From: Crossiella sp. CA-258035
GTDB taxonomy: Bacteria; Actinomycetota; Actinomycetes; Mycobacteriales; Pseudonocardiaceae
Length of the DNA: 64,000 nucleotides
Assembly (NCBI RefSeq): GCF_030064675.1
Contig: NZ_CP116413.1
Location: 1,273,001 to 1,337,000, forward strand
Direction of reading: 5' to 3'
The notes under the pieces were generated by a model. The model was not told the DNA's origin and ran no database searches. It saw only the letters and a program-made list of their open reading frames with translations. Position numbers and translations under genes: made by a program. Below, one piece after another: positions 60,907-64,000 of this stretch (positions are counted from its first letter, which is position 1; every line of letters starts with the position of its first letter).

Positions 60907-60947
60907 AGCCCCGGCTGACCTGCCTCCAACGCAGGTCACCCGGGGCT
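60907..60947 (+). terminator. two-tier hairpin, terminator or leader structure
   Basis: AGCCCCGG, then TGACCTGC, a 7-base loop, GCAGGTCA and CCGGGGCT give a 16-bp stem with one C:C bulge, followed by TTTCGCGCTTTTTC. It looks like an intrinsic terminator reading rightward, but no plus-strand gene lies within 750 bases upstream. It may end a small RNA starting around 60750 or act as an attenuator for the gene at 61359. The 60688-61358 stretch contains no coding frame I accept. Confidence 0.5.
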
Positions 60948-61037
60948 TTCGCGCTTTTTCTGACGCTTTCCTGACAGTTGCCTGAATTCCCTTTTCTCCG
61001 TGCAGCTGTACGAGAACGGAATGAGCGTCTGACGTTT

Positions 61038-61059
61038 CTTTGACATTGCTTTGACATTG
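61038..61059 (+). promoter_or_regulatory. tandem 11-bp direct repeat, SARP-like activator site
   Basis: CTTTGACATTG occurs twice in immediate succession. Heptamer direct repeats with 11-bp period near a promoter are the hallmark of SARP-family activator sites in actinomycete antibiotic clusters. Each copy also contains TTGACA, a consensus -35. The site lies about 300 bases before the ligase-ALDH gene, so a long leader or an intermediate promoter would be needed. Confidence 0.5.
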
Positions 61060-61358
61060 GTCACAGTTGGCCTGGACTGCGCTGCGCGTATTACTGCTGT
61101 CACGCAGCGTTAATACCTTTGAAAATCTTGATGCGAACCCTGCTCCGTTCGCCCCAACTTTTTGAAGTGCTCTCCACCGCACCCAGTCGGCTCGTTAGGC
61201 TGACTATCGATCCATCTGGGGTGTGTCTGTCAGTGGCCGGAACTGAGTGCGCGTCGTCGCGCCCGCCGGCTGCCCCGGTAGCAAGGGGATCTCGATGATC
61301 CCGGCGGCGAGTGGCGACGTCGATACTGGCGATGGATGTGGGAAGCGGGAGAGCGGCA

Positions 61359-64000
61359 GTGGATCCTGTGGCAGCGAAGTTGGTGACGGCTGACTCGGTG
61401 CGTTCGGTGGGCGAGGTCGAACAGGACGCGCTCCGGGTGGCGGCGGTGTTGCGCGGCCGGGGCGTGGCGCCCGGCGACCGGGTGGTGCTCAAGGCGGACA
61501 ACTCGGCGGGCTATGTCACCGCGCTGCTCGCGCTGGTGCACCTGGACGTCTCGATCGTGCTGGTGGACCACCGGCAGACCCCGGAGGAGACCCTTCGGTT
61601 CGCGGGGCTGGCTCGGGCACGGTGGGCAGTGCTCCAGCCGGCCCTGCCCACCGCCGAGGTGGGCACGCTGCTGCTCGACGAGCTGATCGCCGAGGCCGCC
61701 AACGGCCAGGACGTGCTCGGCTCGCTCTCCTTCGTGGACTGGTTCTCCCGCTCCGACGCGCTGATCGCCTGGTCCTCGGGCACCACCGGCGAGCCCAAGG
61801 GCATCGTCCGCTCGGGCCGCTCCTTCCTGGGCAACATCGAGCGCACCCAGCAGCGGATGAACTACACCGAGGCCGACGTCCTCATGCCGCTGCTGCCCTT
61901 CTCCCACCAGTACGGGCTCTCGCTGGTGCTGCTGTGGTGGGTGGCCCGCTGCTCCTTCGTGGTCGCGCCCTACACCCGCCTCGACCACGCGGTCGACATG
62001 GCCGGCCGCTACGGCGTCAGCGTGGTGGACGCGACCCCCGCGACCTACCACACCATGCTCAACCTGCTGCGCCGCCGGCCGGAGTTCGGCACCGGGCTGC
62101 GCGGGGTGCGGATGTGGTGCGTGGGCGGCGCGCCGCTGGACCGCGCGCTGGCCGACAAGTTCATCGCGGCCACCGGCCAGCCCCTGCTGGACGGCTACGG
62201 CAGCACCGAGCTGGGCAACATCGCGCTGGCCGCCCCGGACAACCCGGTCGGCTGCGGCAAACCGCTCGACGGCGTGGACCTGCAGATCATCAACGACAAC
62301 GGGGTCACCGCCGCGCCCGGCGAGATCGGCGAGATCCTGGTCCGCTCCAGCGGCCTCATGCAGGGCTACCTGGCCGCCGACGGCAGCGTCACGCCGCGGG
62401 AGAACGACACCTACCGCACCAACGACATCGGCTACCGGGACGCCGAGGGCAACCTCTACGTGGTCGGCCGCAAGTTCGCCGTGCACCGGATGGGCCACAC
62501 GCTCTACCCGGAAGCCCTGGCCCGCAAGGCCGAGGTGGTGGGCGCGCCGATCAAGGTGGTCGCGCTGGACGACCAGCGCCGGGGCAGCCAGCTGGTGTTC
62601 GTGGTCGCCGACCCCGAGCTGCGCGAGGCCAGGCACTGGCGCGAGCTGATCTGCGCCGAGCTGCCGCCCTTCGAGCAGCCCAACCAGGTGCTGGTGCTGC
62701 CGGAGTTCCCGCTCAACGCCAACGGCAAGCCCGACCCCCGGCAGCTGGAGCAGCTCGTGCTGGAAGCCCTGCCCGGCGCCAAGGACCGGGTGACCCGGAC
62801 CACCGAGCCCGAGCCGGTTCCCGACCTGTCCGCGCTGCACTACCCGGAGCGGGTGCAGGCGCTCAACGCGGTGCTGGACTTCCTGCGCGCCAACCCGCAG
62901 CAGGTCATCGACGTGCTCACCGAGATCTCCAACCACAAGGCGGTGCTGGAGGAGATCGAGGCGACCATCAGCGCGCTGGAGGGCGCGGTCGAGGAGGTCT
63001 CGACCTACCGGCCGGGCCAGGTGGACAAGATGGCCGTGTTCATGTCCTCCAACGTGCTGCTCTACTCCTACGCGCTGTACATGCTGATCCCGTCGCTGTA
63101 CACCGACGAGATCATCTTCCGGCCGTCCAGCCAGGTCGCGGGCACCACCAGGCGCGTGCACGAGCTGCTGGCCCCGGTGCACGAGCTGGAGTCGATCGAG
63201 CTGACCACGCTGAGCCAGCGGCAGTTCGTCGAGGTCCCGGTGGCCGAGGCGGACGTGCTGGTGTTCACCGGCGCGTACCAGAACGCGGAGCTGGTCCGTT
63301 CCGAGCTGCGCGATGACCAGATGCTGCTGTTCTTCGGCCAGGGCGTGAACCCGTTCATCGTCGCCCCCGGCGCGGACATCGACCTGGCGGTCACCGACGC
63401 GCTGCGCATCCGCATGGTCAACTCCGGCCAGGACTGCTTCGGCCCGGACGTGTTCATGGTCAACTCCGCCGAGGCGGAGCGGTTCACCGACCAGCTGGTC
63501 AAGCGGGTGGCCGACCTGCGCTACGGCAGCTACACCGACCCCGAAGCGGACTATTCTTCCCTCTGCTACGACACCGCGCTAGAGGCGGCGGCGGACTACC
63601 TGCGAACCAACAGAGAACACATCGTGCAGGGCGGCCGGGTGGACTTCCGGTCGCGGCATGTGGAGCCCACGGTGCTCGTGCGCAGGTACAACAAGAAGAT
63701 GCCCATCGAGGAGACGTTCTCGCCCATCTTCAACGTGGTGGTCTACGAGAACGCGCAGCAGCTCAAGTCGTTCATCAACTCGCCGCTGGTCAACGAGCGG
63801 GCCATGGCCGCGATGATCTACGGCGAGGACCAGGCGGCGACCGAGCTGCTGGCCAAGCGGCACGCGGTGTGCGCCAACATGACGATCTTCGAGGTGGAGA
63901 ACGGCAACAAGCCGTTCGGCGGGCACGGCGTGGCCGCCAACTACGTCGCCTACCAGGGAGAGCGGCACGCCGAGCCGATCCTGATCTCCAAGGCGGTCGC
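61359..64000 (+). CDS. full-length acyl-adenylating ligase fused to aldehyde dehydrogenase domain (3' end outside window)
   Basis: At least 880 aa from GTG 61359 (GGGAG seven bases upstream), open at the window end. The ligase part is complete: AWSSGTTGEPKGIVRSG near residues 136-152, DGYGSTELGN near 278, RTNDIGYRDAEGNLYVVGRK near 355-375, and NANGKPDPRQ with the catalytic Lys near 453. A linker with coiled-coil character (ALNAVLDFLRANPQQVID) leads to an ALDH domain with Cys693 in NSGQDCFGPD. The Glu of ELGG is replaced by FFGQ. It is paralogous to 11077-13209, which has lost the ligase catalytic motifs. Activation of an acid followed by thioester formation on the ALDH Cys is a possible mechanism, inferred only. 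Confidence 0.88.
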   Translation, partial: MDPVAAKLVTADSVRSVGEVEQDALRVAAVLRGRGVAPGDRVVLKADNSAGYVTALLALVHLDVSIVLVDHRQTPEETLRFAGLARARWAVLQPALPTAEVGTLLLDELIAEAANGQDVLGSLSFVDWFSRSDALIAWSSGTTGEPKGIVRSGRSFLGNIERTQQRMNYTEADVLMPLLPFSHQYGLSLVLLWWVARCSFVVAPYTRLDHAVDMAGRYGVSVVDATPATYHTMLNLLRRRPEFGTGLRGVRMWCVGGAPLDRALADKFIAATGQPLLDGYGSTELGNIALAAPDNPVGCGKPLDGVDLQIINDNGVTAAPGEIGEILVRSSGLMQGYLAADGSVTPRENDTYRTNDIGYRDAEGNLYVVGRKFAVHRMGHTLYPEALARKAEVVGAPIKVVALDDQRRGSQLVFVVADPELREARHWRELICAELPPFEQPNQVLVLPEFPLNANGKPDPRQLEQLVLEALPGAKDRVTRTTEPEPVPDLSALHYPERVQALNAVLDFLRANPQQVIDVLTEISNHKAVLEEIEATISALEGAVEEVSTYRPGQVDKMAVFMSSNVLLYSYALYMLIPSLYTDEIIFRPSSQVAGTTRRVHELLAPVHELESIELTTLSQRQFVEVPVAEADVLVFTGAYQNAELVRSELRDDQMLLFFGQGVNPFIVAPGADIDLAVTDALRIRMVNSGQDCFGPDVFMVNSAEAERFTDQLVKRVADLRYGSYTDPEADYSSLCYDTALEAAADYLRTNREHIVQGGRVDFRSRHVEPTVLVRRYNKKMPIEETFSPIFNVVVYENAQQLKSFINSPLVNERAMAAMIYGEDQAATELLAKRHAVCANMTIFEVENGNKPFGGHGVAANYVAYQGERHAEPILISKAV

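Overview
The window is high-GC DNA from a filamentous actinomycete. The grounds are very high GC at third codon positions, frequent GTG starts, many Tat/Sec-exported enzymes and secondary-metabolite genes. A member of the Pseudonocardiaceae would fit, but that is inference. The first and last genes run off the window edges.

0-17 kb is a biosynthetic gene cluster. Its core is a minus-strand operon reading GNAT acyltransferase, class III lanthipeptide synthetase (LanKC), three 27-residue precursor peptides, an MFS exporter and a 67-aa membrane protein, closed by a strong terminator. Each precursor carries the leader motif ILDLQGL and ends in S-x2-S-x2-C, the substrate pattern for labionin-type rings. 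A second minus-strand operon encodes a stand-alone malonyl/acyl transferase and a ketosynthase. Divergent from the lanthipeptide operon is an overlapping plus-strand cassette: an R2-like di-iron protein, a fusion of a crippled acyl-adenylating domain to an aldehyde dehydrogenase (ALDH) domain, and a large FAD/NAD(P)-binding enzyme. A 2-oxoglutarate dioxygenase and two more MFS pumps, one with a divergent TetR gene and a palindromic operator, flank it. Together the set suggests a lipidated or otherwise acyl-modified class III lanthipeptide made with an unusual reductive/oxidative enzyme set.

17-34 kb is mixed chromosomal and decayed material. It holds a serine hydrolase, a YtrA-type GntR/ABC operon behind an 18-bp inverted repeat, a divergent acyltransferase/GT87 pair sharing an identical 25-bp upstream sequence in mirror image, an MmyB-like regulator next to an MFS gene, and a membrane Ser/Thr kinase. 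It also contains fossils: a polyketide synthase relic, a broken LAL-type LuxR regulator and a broken MerR gene. A methyltransferase, a secreted tripeptidyl-aminopeptidase-like hydrolase and two small membrane proteins follow.

34.24-43.73 kb is an integrated element bounded by a 45-bp perfect direct repeat that is the 3' part of tRNA-Lys(CTT). It carries a type I restriction-modification system (hsdM-hsdS-hsdR) and a tyrosine integrase next to the intact tRNA.

43.7-61 kb is mostly housekeeping: tRNA-Lys, an L,D-transpeptidase lipoprotein, tRNA-His, oligoribonuclease, a HerA-like ATPase, paired PH-domain membrane proteins, an acyl-CoA ligase/reductase operon, a frameshifted sphingomyelinase-like gene, a noncoding stretch with three large inverted repeats (two of them homologous), a Tat-secreted GMC oxidoreductase pair, and a TPR membrane protein. 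At 61.36 kb a full-length, apparently active relative of the ligase-ALDH fusion begins and leaves the window.
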